A model generated the notes under the pieces. That model was given only the letters and a program-made list of their open reading frames with translations, searched no databases and was not told the DNA's origin. The position numbers and the translations under genes were made by a program. From the NCBI GenBank assembly GCA_017302435.1, contig JAFLDL010000001.1:167848-231847 (forward strand): 64,000 nt of DNA, given 5' to 3'. This document shows positions 29,364 to 39,873 of this stretch, piece by piece. Position 1 is the stretch's first letter, and the number at the start of each line of letters is the position of its first letter. This stretch comes from Candidatus Accumulibacter necessarius. Lineage in GTDB: Bacteria; Pseudomonadota; Gammaproteobacteria; Burkholderiales; Rhodocyclaceae.

Positions 29364-30113
29364 TCAGATTACCTTTGCTTCAGTCTTGAGTTTCATCACC
29401 AGATCGGCCGCATCGGCCACCTTGATGCCTGCCGTTCGCTTCGGCGGTTCGGCGACCTTGAGTGTCTTCAGGCGCGGCGCGACATCGACCCCCAGCGTCG
29501 CCGGGTGGGTCGTCTCGAGCGGCTTCCTCTTGGCTTTCATGATGTTCGGCAGCGTCGCGTAGCGCGGTTCGTTGAGGCGCAGGTCGGCTGTCAGCACGGC
29601 TGGCAAGGGTACCTCGACGGTTTCCAGACCACCGTCGATCTCGCGCGTGACGGTCGCCAGCTGCCCGGCGACGACGATCTTCGAGGCGAAGGTTGCCTGC
29701 GGCCAGTTCATCAGCCCGGCCAGCATCTGCCCGGTCTGGTTGGCGTCGTCGTCGATCGCCTGCTTGCCGCACAGGACGATCTGGGGCTGCTCCTTCTCAC
29801 ACACCGCCTTGAGCAGTTTGGCGACCGCCAGTGGTTGCAGTTCGACATCGGTCTGGATCAGGATGCCGCGGTCGGCGCCAATCGCCATCGCCGTGCGCAG
29901 GGTCTCCTGGCAGTTGGCGATGCCCGCCGAAACGGCGATCACTTCCGTGGCAATACCGGCTTCTTTCAGACGCACCGCCTCTTCAATCGCGATCTCGTCA
30001 AAGGGGTTCATCGACATCTTCACGTTCGCCAGATCAACGTCGCTCGCGTCAGGCTTGACGCGAACCTTGACGTTGTAATCCACCACTCGTTTCACTGCAA
30101 CGAGGATCTTCAA
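29364..30113 (-). CDS. etfB: Electron transfer flavoprotein beta subunit
   Basis: AMP-binding subunit of ETF, 249 residues, with the family N-terminus [21 protein letters not shown] and the signature region [18 protein letters not shown]. The start codon is TTG, not ATG: TTG at 30113-30111 follows GGGAGAGAAAA and gives the exact family N-terminus, while no ATG fits. It is the first gene of the etfBA pair. Confidence 0.96.
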   Translation of the reverse strand: MKILVAVKRVVDYNVKVRVKPDASDVDLANVKMSMNPFDEIAIEEAVRLKEAGIATEVIAVSAGIANCQETLRTAMAIGADRGILIQTDVELQPLAVAKLLKAVCEKEQPQIVLCGKQAIDDDANQTGQMLAGLMNWPQATFASKIVVAGQLATVTREIDGGLETVEVPLPAVLTADLRLNEPRYATLPNIMKAKRKPLETTHPATLGVDVAPRLKTLKVAEPPKRTAGIKVADAADLVMKLKTEAKVI

Positions 30114-30272
30114 TTTTCTCTCCCTTATGACTCAGCCGGATCAGTTCCCGATAATCCTGTTTACGCCAGCAGACCGGCCGGAATGACCTTCGGCCGGGAC
30201 AACATCGACGGCCGTTCGCAGAGTGTCGAGCGTCACACTCCGGAGCACGATCGGCTGGCGCCCCGCCTGGGT

Positions 30273-30722
30273 TTACTTGCCTGCCGCTTCGCGCTTCTGC
30301 CGCGAGGTGGGCATCAATGTCGCCTCGCCATCAATGACCACCTTGTCACCGACGGTGCACACGGTATCGAGCACCACCCGGCACTTTTCAGCGATCACTT
30401 CCTTGACCGTCACCCTGGCATGGACAGTGTCGCCCGGACGTACCGGGGCGCGGAAGCGCAACGACTGGTTCATGTAAATCACGCCCGGACCGGGCAAACG
30501 ATTGCCCAGCACCGCTGAAATCAGGCTTGCGGACAACATGCCGTGCGCGATACGGCCGCCGAACATCGTGGTCTTGGCAAAGTCTTCATCCATATGAACC
30601 GCATTGACGTCGGTGGACACACCGGCGAACAGGACAAGGTCTGCGTCGGTAATGGTCTTGGCGATTTCTGCGCTCATGCCGACAGACAAGTCTTCTATGT
30701 CGTAACCGTTCTGGGGATTCAT
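30273..30722 (-). CDS. MaoC-like (R)-specific enoyl-CoA hydratase (PhaJ-like)
   Basis: The 149-residue hot-dog-fold protein has the hydratase-2 motif with catalytic Asp and His (DVNAVHMDEDFA, residues 38-49) and GGRIAHGMLSASLISA. Such enzymes interconvert crotonyl-CoA and (R)-3-hydroxybutyryl-CoA. Beside the ethylmalonyl-CoA operon it could feed crotonyl-CoA to Ccr from the PHB branch, but a role in PHA synthesis from fatty acids is equally possible. It lies alone, with about 250 bases before it and 160 after it free of genes; an inverted repeat at 30174-30197 follows. Confidence 0.85.
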   Translation of the reverse strand: MNPQNGYDIEDLSVGMSAEIAKTITDADLVLFAGVSTDVNAVHMDEDFAKTTMFGGRIAHGMLSASLISAVLGNRLPGPGVIYMNQSLRFRAPVRPGDTVHARVTVKEVIAEKCRVVLDTVCTVGDKVVIDGEATLMPTSRQKREAAGK

Positions 30723-30973
30723 GAAAGTCCTTTCTCGTAATCATCAGCGCGGAAATGGCCGCGCCCAGGGAAAGTGGCGCTTGCCAATGCCTGCGCCACT
30801 AGATTCTGTTGGAGGTTTCGGGAACCTGTGAGATGGGTGCGCTGCGGGGATCGTCATCTGAACCGAACCATCTGCAGTATCCTTGACACGTACATCTCCG
30901 TCAAGCGCCCATGGTTATCCGACAAGGCGCTGTCGATAGAGAACTGATCGAGTAGCGGGGCATTGGTAGCAGT

Positions 30974-31951
30974 TCAGCTGGCAGCAATGACGACCTTGCC
31001 GGTAGACTTGCGGCTCACCACCTGATCGAGCGCCTCAACCGCCTGCTTCAACGGATAGGTCGCAGAGACGTGCGGCTTGATCGAACCTGCCAGATACCAC
31101 TGAATCAGCGTCTGGAAACTCTCGGTCATCACCTCCGGATTCAACTCGGCATAGGCCGGCCAGTTCACTCCAATCACGTCCACATTCTTGACCAGCAGAT
31201 GATTGGCAGGGATCTGCGGTACGCTGCCACCGGCAAAGCCGATGACCAGGATGCGCCCTTCGAAGGCGATGCTGCGCAGCGAAGCGGTGAACAGCTCTCC
31301 GCCAACCGGATCGTAGACCACGTCGGCCCCTCGACCATCCGTTAACTCCTTTATCCTTGCCCGCACGTCCTCCTGGCTTGAATCAATCAGATGGTCCGCT
31401 CCGTGTTTACCAGCTACCTGCAGCTTGCCAGCGCTGCTGGCCGTCGCGATCACCGTCGCCCCCAGTTGCTTGCCGATAGCGACGGCGGTCAATCCGACGC
31501 CGCCAGATGCACCGTGCACCACCAGTGTTTCCCCCGCGCGCAGCCGTGCTCGATGCGACAGGGCGACATGCGAGGTGCCGAACACCACGGGAAAGGCAGC
31601 GCCGTGTTCCCACGACATCGCCGCCGGCATCGGCACGCAGCGCTTGCTGTCGGCGACAACCTGCTCGGCATAGCCGCCGTGCGGCGTGATGGCGATCACC
31701 CGATCGCCAGGCGCGATCCCGGTCACGCCGGCGCCCAGTTCGAGCACCTCACCGGAGACTTCAAAGCCGGGACTGAAGGGCGGCTGCGGTTGCTTCTGGT
31801 ATTGGCCACGGGTGATCAGGCTGTCGGCGAAATTGACTCCGCAGGCCCGGACGCCGATGCGCACCTGGCCGGGACCGGGGCGCGGCTCTGCAACCTCGGC
31901 CAGGCGCAACCCAGCTGGACCAACGAGTTCTTGGCAGACGATGGCTTGCAT
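30974..31951 (-). CDS. Zinc-independent NADPH:quinone oxidoreductase family protein
   Basis: The 325-residue medium-chain dehydrogenase/reductase begins MQAIVCQELVGP. It has the GroES-like domain (NFADSLITRGQYQ, FSPGFEVSGEVLELG) and a Rossmann domain with VVHGASGGVGLTAVAIGKQLGA. No zinc-ligand cysteines are seen, as in quinone oxidoreductase/crotonase-type members. It follows the ccr terminator. Its substrate is unknown; a role in reducing an unsaturated acyl-CoA or quinone is only a guess from the family. Confidence 0.88.
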   Translation of the reverse strand: MQAIVCQELVGPAGLRLAEVAEPRPGPGQVRIGVRACGVNFADSLITRGQYQKQPQPPFSPGFEVSGEVLELGAGVTGIAPGDRVIAITPHGGYAEQVVADSKRCVPMPAAMSWEHGAAFPVVFGTSHVALSHRARLRAGETLVVHGASGGVGLTAVAIGKQLGATVIATASSAGKLQVAGKHGADHLIDSSQEDVRARIKELTDGRGADVVYDPVGGELFTASLRSIAFEGRILVIGFAGGSVPQIPANHLLVKNVDVIGVNWPAYAELNPEVMTESFQTLIQWYLAGSIKPHVSATYPLKQAVEALDQVVSRKSTGKVVIAAS

Positions 31952-31976
31952 GTCAGCGAGTCCTCCATCGTTGAAG

Positions 31977-32016
31977 AAAAAAAGCCCTTCTCGGCCGCGA
32001 AGGATAAGAAGGGCTT
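31977..32016 (-). terminator. Rho-independent terminator after ccr
   Basis: On the minus strand a 10-bp perfect stem (AAGCCCTTCT / AGAAGGGCTT) with a 15-base loop is followed by a run of seven or more T. It ends the ethylmalonyl-CoA operon about 70 bases after ccr. Confidence 0.9.
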
Positions 32017-32085
32017 GATGCCTGTTCCCCCGCCCGGGGTCGGGCGGGGTGGCGCGAAGCGCCTGCTGGCCAGATCGAACGCCGA

Positions 32086-33840
32086 TTACTCGCCGATGAT
32101 CTTGCGCACGACGTCGGTCATCGAGATCACGCCGACCGGCTTCTCCTTCTCGGTGACCACCAGGCGGTGCATCCGGCGGCCCGTCATGAGGCTGACCGCA
32201 TCGCTCAACAGCATGTCCGCATCGCAGGTTGCGCAACCGGGGGTCATGACCTGGCTGGCCAGCATTGCGCGTGCCTGATCGGGTGTCCGGCCCTGCCGTG
32301 CCAGAACCATATCGGTTTGCGAGACGACGCCGATGGCTTTTCCTTGCGCATCCATCACCACCACGGCATGAATCTCCTTCTCCACCATGATCTTGGCCAC
32401 ACTGCCGATGGTATCGTCCGGCGTGCACGAGATGATGCCAAGATGCATCAGATCGCGAACCCTGCTGCCATCGTCGGCGACCGTGATCGGCTCGCCCTCC
32501 GCGATGCCCGGCAGCGGCGTGGACATCGGGTAAGGCGCTGGTGTGGTATGCACGTCGCCCTTGGGCAGTGTTGGATGCACCATCGCCACGGCCGGCTTGC
32601 CGCTGGCGCCCAGGCCGAACTCGGTGGCGCCAATCAGCACCGACATGTTGCCGTGTGGGTGTTTGTTGTCGTGCATCAAGAGATGGGCAAGCGGCAATTC
32701 TTCGTAGGTGAACGCCCGCGACAGGCATGGGTCAAGCTGGCCGCGCAGCGCCAGCTGGTTCATCTCGTTGCACTGATCGGCATTGGCGAAATGCGAACCT
32801 TGCAGGCGCTTCTGGCGCATCCATAGGTAGCGTAGATCGACCGTCGCATTGTAGCCGGAGGTGCCGGCGCAGACGACGACCATACCGCCAGTTTCGCAAA
32901 CGAAGATCGAGGTCGGGATGGTGCTTTCACCGGGATGTTCGAAAACGATGTTCGGCGCGCGCTTCTCACCCAGAACTTCCCAGATCTTTGCCCCGAACGA
33001 CCGCACCCCCTTCAACCACTTGGCGTAGCCGGCATTATCCTTCCAGTGCGGCAACATTCCCCAGTGATCGAAGTCGTTACGGTTGATGCAGCCCTTGGCC
33101 CCCAGTTTCATGCAGTAGTCAAACTTGTCTTCGCCTGACACCATGGCGACCGACGTCGCGCCGACCGCCTTGGCGATCTGAATTGCCATCGAGCCGAGAC
33201 CGCCCGCACCGCCCCAGATCAAGGCCACATCTCCCTTCTTGATCGAGCTGGCCCCCCAGCCATGCAGCATTCGCCAGGCAGTCGCCGCGACCAGCGTGTA
33301 GGCTGCCGCTTCTTCCCAGTTCATGTGCTTTGGCTTCGGCATGCACTGATGGCCTTGGACTCTTGTGAATTGGGCAAAACTGCCGAAATTGGTTTCGTAA
33401 CCCCAGATTTTGAAAGACGGCGAGTACATCGGATCGCCGCCACCCTTGACCCACGCGCAGTTGCGGTTCCATTGGCCGCAATGCATTACCACTTCGTCAC
33501 CGACCTTGACGTTGGTAACGTCCTTGCCGACGGCGTAAACGATGCCGGAAGCATCGCTGCCACCGATGTGGAAGTCCTCGGGTTCGCCACCCTTGTTGCG
33601 AGCGGCGATGACGTTCACCGGGATACCCAGTGCCGCCCAGACGTTGTTGTAGTTGATTCCCGCTGCCATGACATACACCAACACTTCGTCATCGGCGATA
33701 GACGGGGTATTGACGACTTCCTTCTGAAACGCCTCGGTTGGCTTGCCAAAGCGCTCCGGACGGATCAGCCAGGCATTCATTTTCTCCGGAACTTCGCCCA
33801 ACGGAGGTCTGTTGCCTATTGCATAGAGTTGCGTACTCAT
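32086..33840 (-). CDS. ccr: Crotonyl-CoA carboxylase/reductase with C-terminal CBS-domain pair
   Basis: Key enzyme of the ethylmalonyl-CoA pathway: reductive carboxylation of crotonyl-CoA with NADPH and CO2 to ethylmalonyl-CoA. Residues 1 to about 440 are a full Ccr. They include [12 protein letters not shown] (61-72), the CO2-pocket region [14 protein letters not shown], the NADPH Rossmann motif [17 protein letters not shown], and GSHFANADQ with the pocket His. About residues 459-584 form two CBS motifs ([40 protein letters not shown]), which bind adenine nucleotides or SAM in other proteins. Family members I know are about 430-450 residues and lack this. The ATG at 33840 has GGAG at a good distance. 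It is the last gene of the operon. Confidence 0.95.
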   Translation of the reverse strand: MSTQLYAIGNRPPLGEVPEKMNAWLIRPERFGKPTEAFQKEVVNTPSIADDEVLVYVMAAGINYNNVWAALGIPVNVIAARNKGGEPEDFHIGGSDASGIVYAVGKDVTNVKVGDEVVMHCGQWNRNCAWVKGGGDPMYSPSFKIWGYETNFGSFAQFTRVQGHQCMPKPKHMNWEEAAAYTLVAATAWRMLHGWGASSIKKGDVALIWGGAGGLGSMAIQIAKAVGATSVAMVSGEDKFDYCMKLGAKGCINRNDFDHWGMLPHWKDNAGYAKWLKGVRSFGAKIWEVLGEKRAPNIVFEHPGESTIPTSIFVCETGGMVVVCAGTSGYNATVDLRYLWMRQKRLQGSHFANADQCNEMNQLALRGQLDPCLSRAFTYEELPLAHLLMHDNKHPHGNMSVLIGATEFGLGASGKPAVAMVHPTLPKGDVHTTPAPYPMSTPLPGIAEGEPITVADDGSRVRDLMHLGIISCTPDDTIGSVAKIMVEKEIHAVVVMDAQGKAIGVVSQTDMVLARQGRTPDQARAMLASQVMTPGCATCDADMLLSDAVSLMTGRRMHRLVVTEKEKPVGVISMTDVVRKIIGE

Positions 33841-33850
33841 AAACATGCTC

Positions 33851-34870
33851 CTATCTGGTTGAGTTGCTCGATGATTTTCCCGAGGTGAATCGGGAAAGGA
33901 TGTGCATTCGCATACGTTCGTACTCGGCAAACTGATTACAACGATTTTCGCTCAGCCGCTGGTCGATGATGCCGTGACCACCAGCCAACTCCAGGCCAAA
34001 GGTGCCGAATTCCTCTTTCAGCAGACGCATGACCCAGGCACTCTGATGGCGGGAGCGCAGTTTTCCCAGCAAGCCCGCATCGGTGAGAAAGCTGCGGTGC
34101 CTGTCGAAATGGTCGAGGAATGGTTTGATGCCGGTATGCGTGGTGGCACTCACCAGACATACCGGGTAGTCCCAACCCTCCCGGCGATCCGGCCGGGAAG
34201 CGCTGCGGCCAAGCTCGCTGGCAGTCTTGTGCGCCGCGGCGCCAAGATCGGCCTTATTGACCGCAAAAATGTCCGGAATCTCGATGATGCCCGACTTGAG
34301 ATACTGGATCGTATCGCCCGAGGCCGGCTGCGCCACATAGCAGACCGTGTCGCCGATCTCCGCAATATCGATTTCGGTCTGGCCAACGCCGACTGTTTCG
34401 ATCACCACAATATCGAAACAGCCCAGCATCAGCCAACTCATCGGCCAGACCTCGGTCGCCACCCCACCCAGCTGACTGCGATTGGCCAGCGAACGAATGA
34501 ACAGGCCTTCGTCGTAAGACGAGTTCTTGATGCGGATGCGGTCCCCGAGCAAGGCGCCACCGCCCAGTTCGGGGCGACTCGACGGATCCACCGCCAGGAC
34601 GCCGACCGTCCGGCCGGCGAGCCGCCACTCGCGGATCATCGCGGCGACGAGCGATGACTTGCCGGCACCGGGCGGGCCGGTGACGCCGATGAGGTGGCCG
34701 TCGTTCAGCCAGCGCTCGCCCGAGAGCGACGCGAGCAGCCGCGCTGAACGGTCACGTGCCGCCGCCAGCTTGTTGTCGAGCAGGTTCAGCCCGCTGGCAA
34801 CCGCCGCCCGCTCCCCGCGCAGTATTCCTGACGCCAACTGCTCGGGGTCCGGAAGCTTGACCTCGGTCAT
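33851..34870 (-). CDS. meaB: MeaB/ArgK-type GTPase chaperone for a B12-dependent mutase
   Basis: G-protein chaperone that protects and reactivates adenosylcobalamin-dependent acyl-CoA mutases. The 339-residue protein has Walker [13 protein letters not shown], the switch region [32 protein letters not shown] and the NKAD guanine motif. It lies 10 bases after ecm and 10 bases before ccr, so its client is most likely the ethylmalonyl-CoA mutase next to it. Confidence 0.95.
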   Translation of the reverse strand: MTEVKLPDPEQLASGILRGERAAVASGLNLLDNKLAAARDRSARLLASLSGERWLNDGHLIGVTGPPGAGKSSLVAAMIREWRLAGRTVGVLAVDPSSRPELGGGALLGDRIRIKNSSYDEGLFIRSLANRSQLGGVATEVWPMSWLMLGCFDIVVIETVGVGQTEIDIAEIGDTVCYVAQPASGDTIQYLKSGIIEIPDIFAVNKADLGAAAHKTASELGRSASRPDRREGWDYPVCLVSATTHTGIKPFLDHFDRHRSFLTDAGLLGKLRSRHQSAWVMRLLKEEFGTFGLELAGGHGIIDQRLSENRCNQFAEYERMRMHILSRFTSGKSSSNSTR

Positions 34871-34880
34871 GGTCGATCCG

Positions 34881-36899
34881 TCAATTCATCGCCGGAAGTC
34901 GTTCGAGGCCGTTGCACTCCCGGATCACGTTGACCATATCCTCCATGATGGTATTGAGATTGAAATCCTTCGGCGTGTAGACGGCTCGCACGCCTAGCGA
35001 CGTCAGCTTTTCGGCATCCTCCGGCGGGATGATGCCACCGGCAATCACCGGCACATTTGCCAGATCCCGCAACCGCAGTTCCTGCAGAACCGATTCCACC
35101 AGTTCCATATGGCTTCCCGAAAGGATCGACAGACCGACCATATGCACGCCTTCCTCCTGCGCCGCCTGGGCAATCTGCTGCGGCGTCAGCCGAATGCCGT
35201 CGTAGACGACCTCGAAGCCGACATCCCTGGCCTTGACGGCGACCTGTTCCGCACCATTGGAATGTCCGTCGAGCCCCGGTTTGCCGACCAGCAGTTTCAG
35301 GGGCCGCCCGAGGGCAGCGCCGGTGCTCGCCACCCTTGCCCGGAGATCGGTGACCTGATCCCGCTTACCCAGCACTTCGCGGCTGTCGATGGCAATGTCG
35401 ATCCCGGTCGGTGGTCTGAACTCGCCGAACACCGCGCGCAGCGAATCGCCCCATTCGCCCGTGCTGACGCCCGCCAGGGCGCAGCGAATCGAACTGGGCA
35501 TGATGTTCTCGCCACTCCTGGCGGCGTCGGCAAGCCCCTGCAGGGCGGCACGGACGTCGTCGGCATTGCGGTTCTTTCGCTGCGCCTGCAGCCGTTCGAT
35601 CTGTTCGCGCTCGGCCGCCGGGTTGGTTTTCATGATCGCCCCGTCGCTGCCCAGGGTCAGCGGCGATACAGCCGTTTCCTGGAAGCAGTTGACCCCGATG
35701 ATCTTCAGATCGCCCGACTCGATGGCGCGCAAGCGGTTCATGTGGCTACCGACGAGTTCCCGCTTGATATAGCCCGATTCGATCGCGGCAATGATCCCGC
35801 CCTGGGCCTCGACGTTGTCGATTTCCGTTCGCGCACCCGCGATCAGTTCCCTGACCTTGGCGGCGATGACCGGCGAGCCATCGAGAATGTCCTCGTACTC
35901 GAGCAGATCGGTTTCGAAGGCCACCACCTGCTGCATCCGCAGTGCCCATTGCTGATCCCAGGGGCGCGGCAAGCCCATCGCCTCGTTCCAGGCGGGGAGC
36001 TGGATGGCGCGGGCTCGTGCGCCTTTCGAGAGCACCACCGCCAACATTTCCAGCACGATTCGCTGGACGTTGTTTTCCGGCTGCGGCTCGGTCAACCCGA
36101 GGGAGTTTACCTGCACGCCATAGCGGAACCGCCGCAGCTTGGGATCTTCAACCTTGTAGCGGGTCAGCGCCAGTTCGTCCCACATTTCTCCGAACGCCCT
36201 GAGCTTGCAGCACTCTTCGACGAAACGTATGCCGGCATTGACAAAGAAGGACATACGTTCGACGACCTGGGGAAACGCTGCCGGCTCGATCTCGCCGGAA
36301 GCCTTTACCCGATCAAGCACCGCCATCGCCGTGCACAGGGCATAAGCCAGTTCCTGCACCGGCGTGGCCCCCGCCTCCTGCAGGTGGTAACTGCAGATAT
36401 TGGTCGGATTCCACTTCGGCACCTGCTTGACCGTGTAGTTGATCGTATCCGCGATCAGGCGCATCGAGGGGCCTGGCGGATAGATATAGGTGCCACGCGA
36501 GAGATACTCCTTGATGATGTCGTTCTGGGTGGTACCGCTCAGTTTCTTCGCGTCGATCCCCCGGCGCTGCGCCAGACCGATATACAGCGACAATAACCAT
36601 GCCGCAGTCGCATTGATGGTCATTGACGTGTTCATCTGATCGAGCGGGATCTGATCGAACAACTGATCCATGTCCTCGATGGATGATATTGGCACGCCGA
36701 CCTTGCCGACTTCCCCCCTTGCCAGCGGACTGTCGGCATCGTAGCCGGTCTGCGTCGGCAGATCGAAGGCCACCGACAGTCCCGTCTGGCCTTTGGCGAG
36801 ATTGGTGCGATAGAGCGCGTTGGAGGCCTTGGCCGAGCTGTGACCGCTATAGGTCCGCATCAACCAGGGCTGATCCCGTTTTTTCTGGACGGCAACCAT
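34881..36899 (-). CDS. ecm: Ethylmalonyl-CoA mutase (adenosylcobalamin-dependent)
   Basis: Converts (2R)-ethylmalonyl-CoA to (2S)-methylsuccinyl-CoA. The 672-residue protein has the mutase barrel (LSVAFDLPTQTGYDADSP, ISSIEDMDQLFDQIPLDQMNTSMTIN) and the C-terminal B12 domain with the DGHSNG cobalt-ligand motif at 544-549. The single-chain size and the neighbouring ccr and mcd favour Ecm (MeaA) over methylmalonyl-CoA or isobutyryl-CoA mutase. It begins 2 bases after the upstream maoC gene. Confidence 0.95.
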   Translation of the reverse strand: MVAVQKKRDQPWLMRTYSGHSSAKASNALYRTNLAKGQTGLSVAFDLPTQTGYDADSPLARGEVGKVGVPISSIEDMDQLFDQIPLDQMNTSMTINATAAWLLSLYIGLAQRRGIDAKKLSGTTQNDIIKEYLSRGTYIYPPGPSMRLIADTINYTVKQVPKWNPTNICSYHLQEAGATPVQELAYALCTAMAVLDRVKASGEIEPAAFPQVVERMSFFVNAGIRFVEECCKLRAFGEMWDELALTRYKVEDPKLRRFRYGVQVNSLGLTEPQPENNVQRIVLEMLAVVLSKGARARAIQLPAWNEAMGLPRPWDQQWALRMQQVVAFETDLLEYEDILDGSPVIAAKVRELIAGARTEIDNVEAQGGIIAAIESGYIKRELVGSHMNRLRAIESGDLKIIGVNCFQETAVSPLTLGSDGAIMKTNPAAEREQIERLQAQRKNRNADDVRAALQGLADAARSGENIMPSSIRCALAGVSTGEWGDSLRAVFGEFRPPTGIDIAIDSREVLGKRDQVTDLRARVASTGAALGRPLKLLVGKPGLDGHSNGAEQVAVKARDVGFEVVYDGIRLTPQQIAQAAQEEGVHMVGLSILSGSHMELVESVLQELRLRDLANVPVIAGGIIPPEDAEKLTSLGVRAVYTPKDFNLNTIMEDMVNVIRECNGLERLPAMN

Positions 36900-36901
36900 G
36901 A

Positions 36902-38083
36902 CTATCCCCTTTTCCGGATCAAGAGACGTCTCTCGATCTCAAAGATCTTCTGATCAATCTTCTCCTTGCCCATCTCCTTCTTGTCGTTCTCCTTGATGAA
37001 CAGGTCCTCGCCATACTTGGCAAACGCGTTCGCCGCGCTGATGTTCTTGACGCCAATGAGCTGGAAACTGACGAGCCCGAACTTCGCGCCGAGGTCGCCC
37101 GGCGCATCCTCGGCCGCCAGCACGCGCGACAGGGCGGCAACCGTATCGCCACTGACCGATGGCTGCGTGTGATAGCCCTCGGTAAAACCGAGTTCCCAGA
37201 CGCTGTTCTCGCTCACGTCGCGGCTGGCCAGGCCTTCCAGCCAGGCGAACACCAGACCGCCATAAACGATCGGGTCACCGCTCATTTTGCCCGACAGGCC
37301 GGCACTGAAGATACGGTCGAAATGGAGCGGATGCGTGTTGCCCACCGCATAGGTCAGTGGCAGATGTTCCTCGGTGATCGTCCGCCCGTTGGCATGAACG
37401 ATGACCTCGCCGACGGTGAAATCCTCGAACCAGGAATTGGGGCCGGTGAGACGCGAAGGGATCTGCGCCGGAAAGTCCGGCAGCAGGACATCGGCATCCT
37501 CGACCCAGGGGAAGGCCGGCATCACTGCCGATGGCGGCAAGGGGGTGGTAGAGGGGCGGTCTCCCTGCCCGGCGACCATGATTTTTCTCTCGTACTGGAG
37601 GACGACCTCGTCGTTCTGGTTGATGCCCAGGGTCCGGATGGTCACGATACCCGGCTTGCCGGCACCGCGTTCCTTGCGGTCGATGACCTTGGTCAGCGAG
37701 CGAATCGTATCCAGCGCATGAACCGGCCGCAGGTACTGTGCATCGTAATAGCCGAGATTGGCCATCGCCTTCTCCGAATCGTTCTGCACACCCAGTGACA
37801 GAACGACGTTGAAGACCATCTGCGGCGACGCCAGCAGACCAGAGAAGCCATTGGCCCTGGCATACTGCTCATTCAGGTAAAGCGGATTGCATTGCATGTA
37901 GGTTCGGGCGAAAGCCTCCATCTGGGCAGCAAGGAAGGTGAAACCGCGGGGGTGGACAAAAACCTGCCCCGGCACGAACTCTTCCAGATAGCGGCCATAG
38001 TGCGGATAGCGGACGCTTCTTAGGTCCACCTCCACTTTCCCGGCCAATTCAAGCTGTGCTCGAAAACGAATTGCTTGCGACAT
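36902..38083 (-). CDS. MaoC-family hydratase, probable mesaconyl-CoA hydratase of the ethylmalonyl-CoA operon
   Basis: The 393-residue protein has two hot-dog-fold MaoC domains: residues about 30-170, and about 215-360 with NTHPLHFDRIFSAGL and GDPIVYGGLVFAWLEGLA. Its operon place between mcd and ecm points to hydration of mesaconyl-C1-CoA to beta-methylmalyl-CoA. Streptomyces ethylmalonyl-CoA clusters, as I remember them, also hold a MaoC gene here. It is clearly different from the second, Chloroflexus-like Mch at 50986. The charged C-terminal tail (KENDKKEMGKEKIDQKIFEI) is not part of the fold. The substrate is inferred from context only. Confidence 0.75.
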   Translation of the reverse strand: MSQAIRFRAQLELAGKVEVDLRSVRYPHYGRYLEEFVPGQVFVHPRGFTFLAAQMEAFARTYMQCNPLYLNEQYARANGFSGLLASPQMVFNVVLSLGVQNDSEKAMANLGYYDAQYLRPVHALDTIRSLTKVIDRKERGAGKPGIVTIRTLGINQNDEVVLQYERKIMVAGQGDRPSTTPLPPSAVMPAFPWVEDADVLLPDFPAQIPSRLTGPNSWFEDFTVGEVIVHANGRTITEEHLPLTYAVGNTHPLHFDRIFSAGLSGKMSGDPIVYGGLVFAWLEGLASRDVSENSVWELGFTEGYHTQPSVSGDTVAALSRVLAAEDAPGDLGAKFGLVSFQLIGVKNISAANAFAKYGEDLFIKENDKKEMGKEKIDQKIFEIERRLLIRKRG

Positions 38084-38148
38084 GGCATCTTCCTTTTGGC
38101 ATGGCTATCCCGCGCGCTGTATCGGCGCGCATCGGGCTGAAGGTGGAC

Positions 38149-39822
38149 CTACACAGCGTCAATCAGCGAGCGTGCGATGACCTTCAGAGCCAGCGTTTCC
38201 TCTGCCCCCTCGAAGATCGACAGCACCCGCGCATCGAGGAAGTAGCGGCTGACCGCCGTCTCCTCGGCATAACCCATCCCGCCATGAATCTGCATCGCTT
38301 CGCGGGTGAGCCATTCGGCCGTCCGACAGGTGAACAGCTTGACCATGCTGGCTTCCATTTGCCCCTGTCCCTGATCCATCAAGCGACCCACGGCGTAGGT
38401 GAACTGGCGGGAGATGGTCAACAGCGTTGCCATGCGCGCCAGCTTGACGAGCGTGAGTTGATAATCTCCGATAGGTTTGCCAAAGGCCTTGCGCTCCTGG
38501 GAATAGGAAACCGCCTTTTCGAAAGCCGCCTGCATGACGCCAATCGCTCGCGCAGCGGTCTGAATGCGGCCGCCGGCAAATCCGGCCATGGTGAAGTAGA
38601 ACCCCTTGCCTTCGCCGTCCGGTCCACCCACCAGATTTTCGTCCGGAACAAAAACGTTGTCGAAGAACACCTCGTACGAATGCATCCCGCGATATCCAAT
38701 GGTCGCAATCGCCCGGCCAGTCAGCACGCCGCCCTGCGGCTGACGGTATTCGAAGTCGTGGCCGTCGTACGAGTCCTTCTCGACCAGGAACATGCTCAGG
38801 CCGCGATGGCCGAGCGAGCGGTCGGGATTGGAGCGCGCCAGAACCAGGAGGACGCCAGCCTTGCCGGCCATTGTGCACCAGGTCTTGACGCCGTCGAGAA
38901 TCCAGCCGCCCTCACACTTCGTTGCTTTCAGTCGCATCGCGGCGACGTCGGAACCGGTATCGGGTTCGGTCACGGCGATTGCACACAAGGGGTCGCCCAT
39001 CGCCACCTGCGGCAGCCACTTCTGTCGCTGCTCTTCTGTTCCACCCTTGAGCAGGGAGCGGCTGAGGATTTCCGGTCGAGTGATCAGACTACCCGCCCCG
39101 CCGAGCGAGCCGCGCGAAAGCTCTTCGGTGACCACGATCATCCCCATGTTGTCTTCATGATCATCGCTCTGCAGGCCACCGTAGCGCTCGGGAATCGACA
39201 GACCAAAGCAGCCCATTTCCGTCAAGGGATCGAGAATCTCCTTCGGAATGATCTGGTCATGACGATGAATCTCCTCCGCCAGTGGCATTACCACGTTCGT
39301 AGCCAGCTTGCGGAACGAATCCTGCATCATGGTCGCATCGTCACTCAGCATGTAGGCGCCGCTCGCGCCATTCAGCGCGATGACTTGCCTGCCCAGCGCC
39401 TCGAGATTGCCCGCGTCCAGCTGCGTCTGGCAGAACTGGTTGAGGGCCGATGCCGACAAGGCAGCGATGTCCGTATCGTTCAGGCCAAAGCTCTGCGGTC
39501 GCGCCCGCAGACGATTGTGAATGTTTTGCAATGCCTCGGCACAGAACACCTGGGCCATCTGCTCTTCCAGACAGGTGCCACCGCCTGTCTGAACTGCGGC
39601 CGCCTTGCCGGCATATTCCACCGCGAAACGTGCGCCGGTCGATTCGGCGGCACACCAGGCCAGATCAAAACTGGCCATCTGATGTGCATCCAGTTTCTCG
39701 TTCGAGACTCCCTTGCCGCCGATGCTTTGCTGCTTGATCCAGTTCAGTGACTTCCTGATCAGTGCATCGGCTGATTCGAGATGCTGCAACGCTCCCTGCA
39801 TCCCGCTGTTGACCTCAGTCAT
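38149..39822 (-). CDS. mcd: (2S)-Methylsuccinyl-CoA dehydrogenase
   Basis: FAD-dependent acyl-CoA dehydrogenase that oxidises methylsuccinyl-CoA to mesaconyl-C1-CoA and passes electrons to ETF. The protein has 557 residues, with an N-terminal extension of about 150 residues before the dehydrogenase core; this long form is typical of Mcd. Core motifs are CAIAVTEPDTGSDVAAMRLKA, GGRIQTAARAIGVMQAAFEKA and the C-terminal IHGGMGYAEET. The family's catalytic glutamate is expected near IFEGAEETLALKVIAR. It lies 65 bases before the MaoC gene. Confidence 0.92.
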   Translation of the reverse strand: MTEVNSGMQGALQHLESADALIRKSLNWIKQQSIGGKGVSNEKLDAHQMASFDLAWCAAESTGARFAVEYAGKAAAVQTGGGTCLEEQMAQVFCAEALQNIHNRLRARPQSFGLNDTDIAALSASALNQFCQTQLDAGNLEALGRQVIALNGASGAYMLSDDATMMQDSFRKLATNVVMPLAEEIHRHDQIIPKEILDPLTEMGCFGLSIPERYGGLQSDDHEDNMGMIVVTEELSRGSLGGAGSLITRPEILSRSLLKGGTEEQRQKWLPQVAMGDPLCAIAVTEPDTGSDVAAMRLKATKCEGGWILDGVKTWCTMAGKAGVLLVLARSNPDRSLGHRGLSMFLVEKDSYDGHDFEYRQPQGGVLTGRAIATIGYRGMHSYEVFFDNVFVPDENLVGGPDGEGKGFYFTMAGFAGGRIQTAARAIGVMQAAFEKAVSYSQERKAFGKPIGDYQLTLVKLARMATLLTISRQFTYAVGRLMDQGQGQMEASMVKLFTCRTAEWLTREAMQIHGGMGYAEETAVSRYFLDARVLSIFEGAEETLALKVIARSLIDAV

Positions 39823-39873
39823 GGCTCATCCCTTTCTTTCCAGCCAGTCGGCCGGTATCGTTTCCTGGTCCGA

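Noticed and set aside
36902-38083. Calling the 393-residue MaoC protein a second mch with certainty
   Set aside because: Its sequence differs strongly from known Mch; only operon context supports the substrate.
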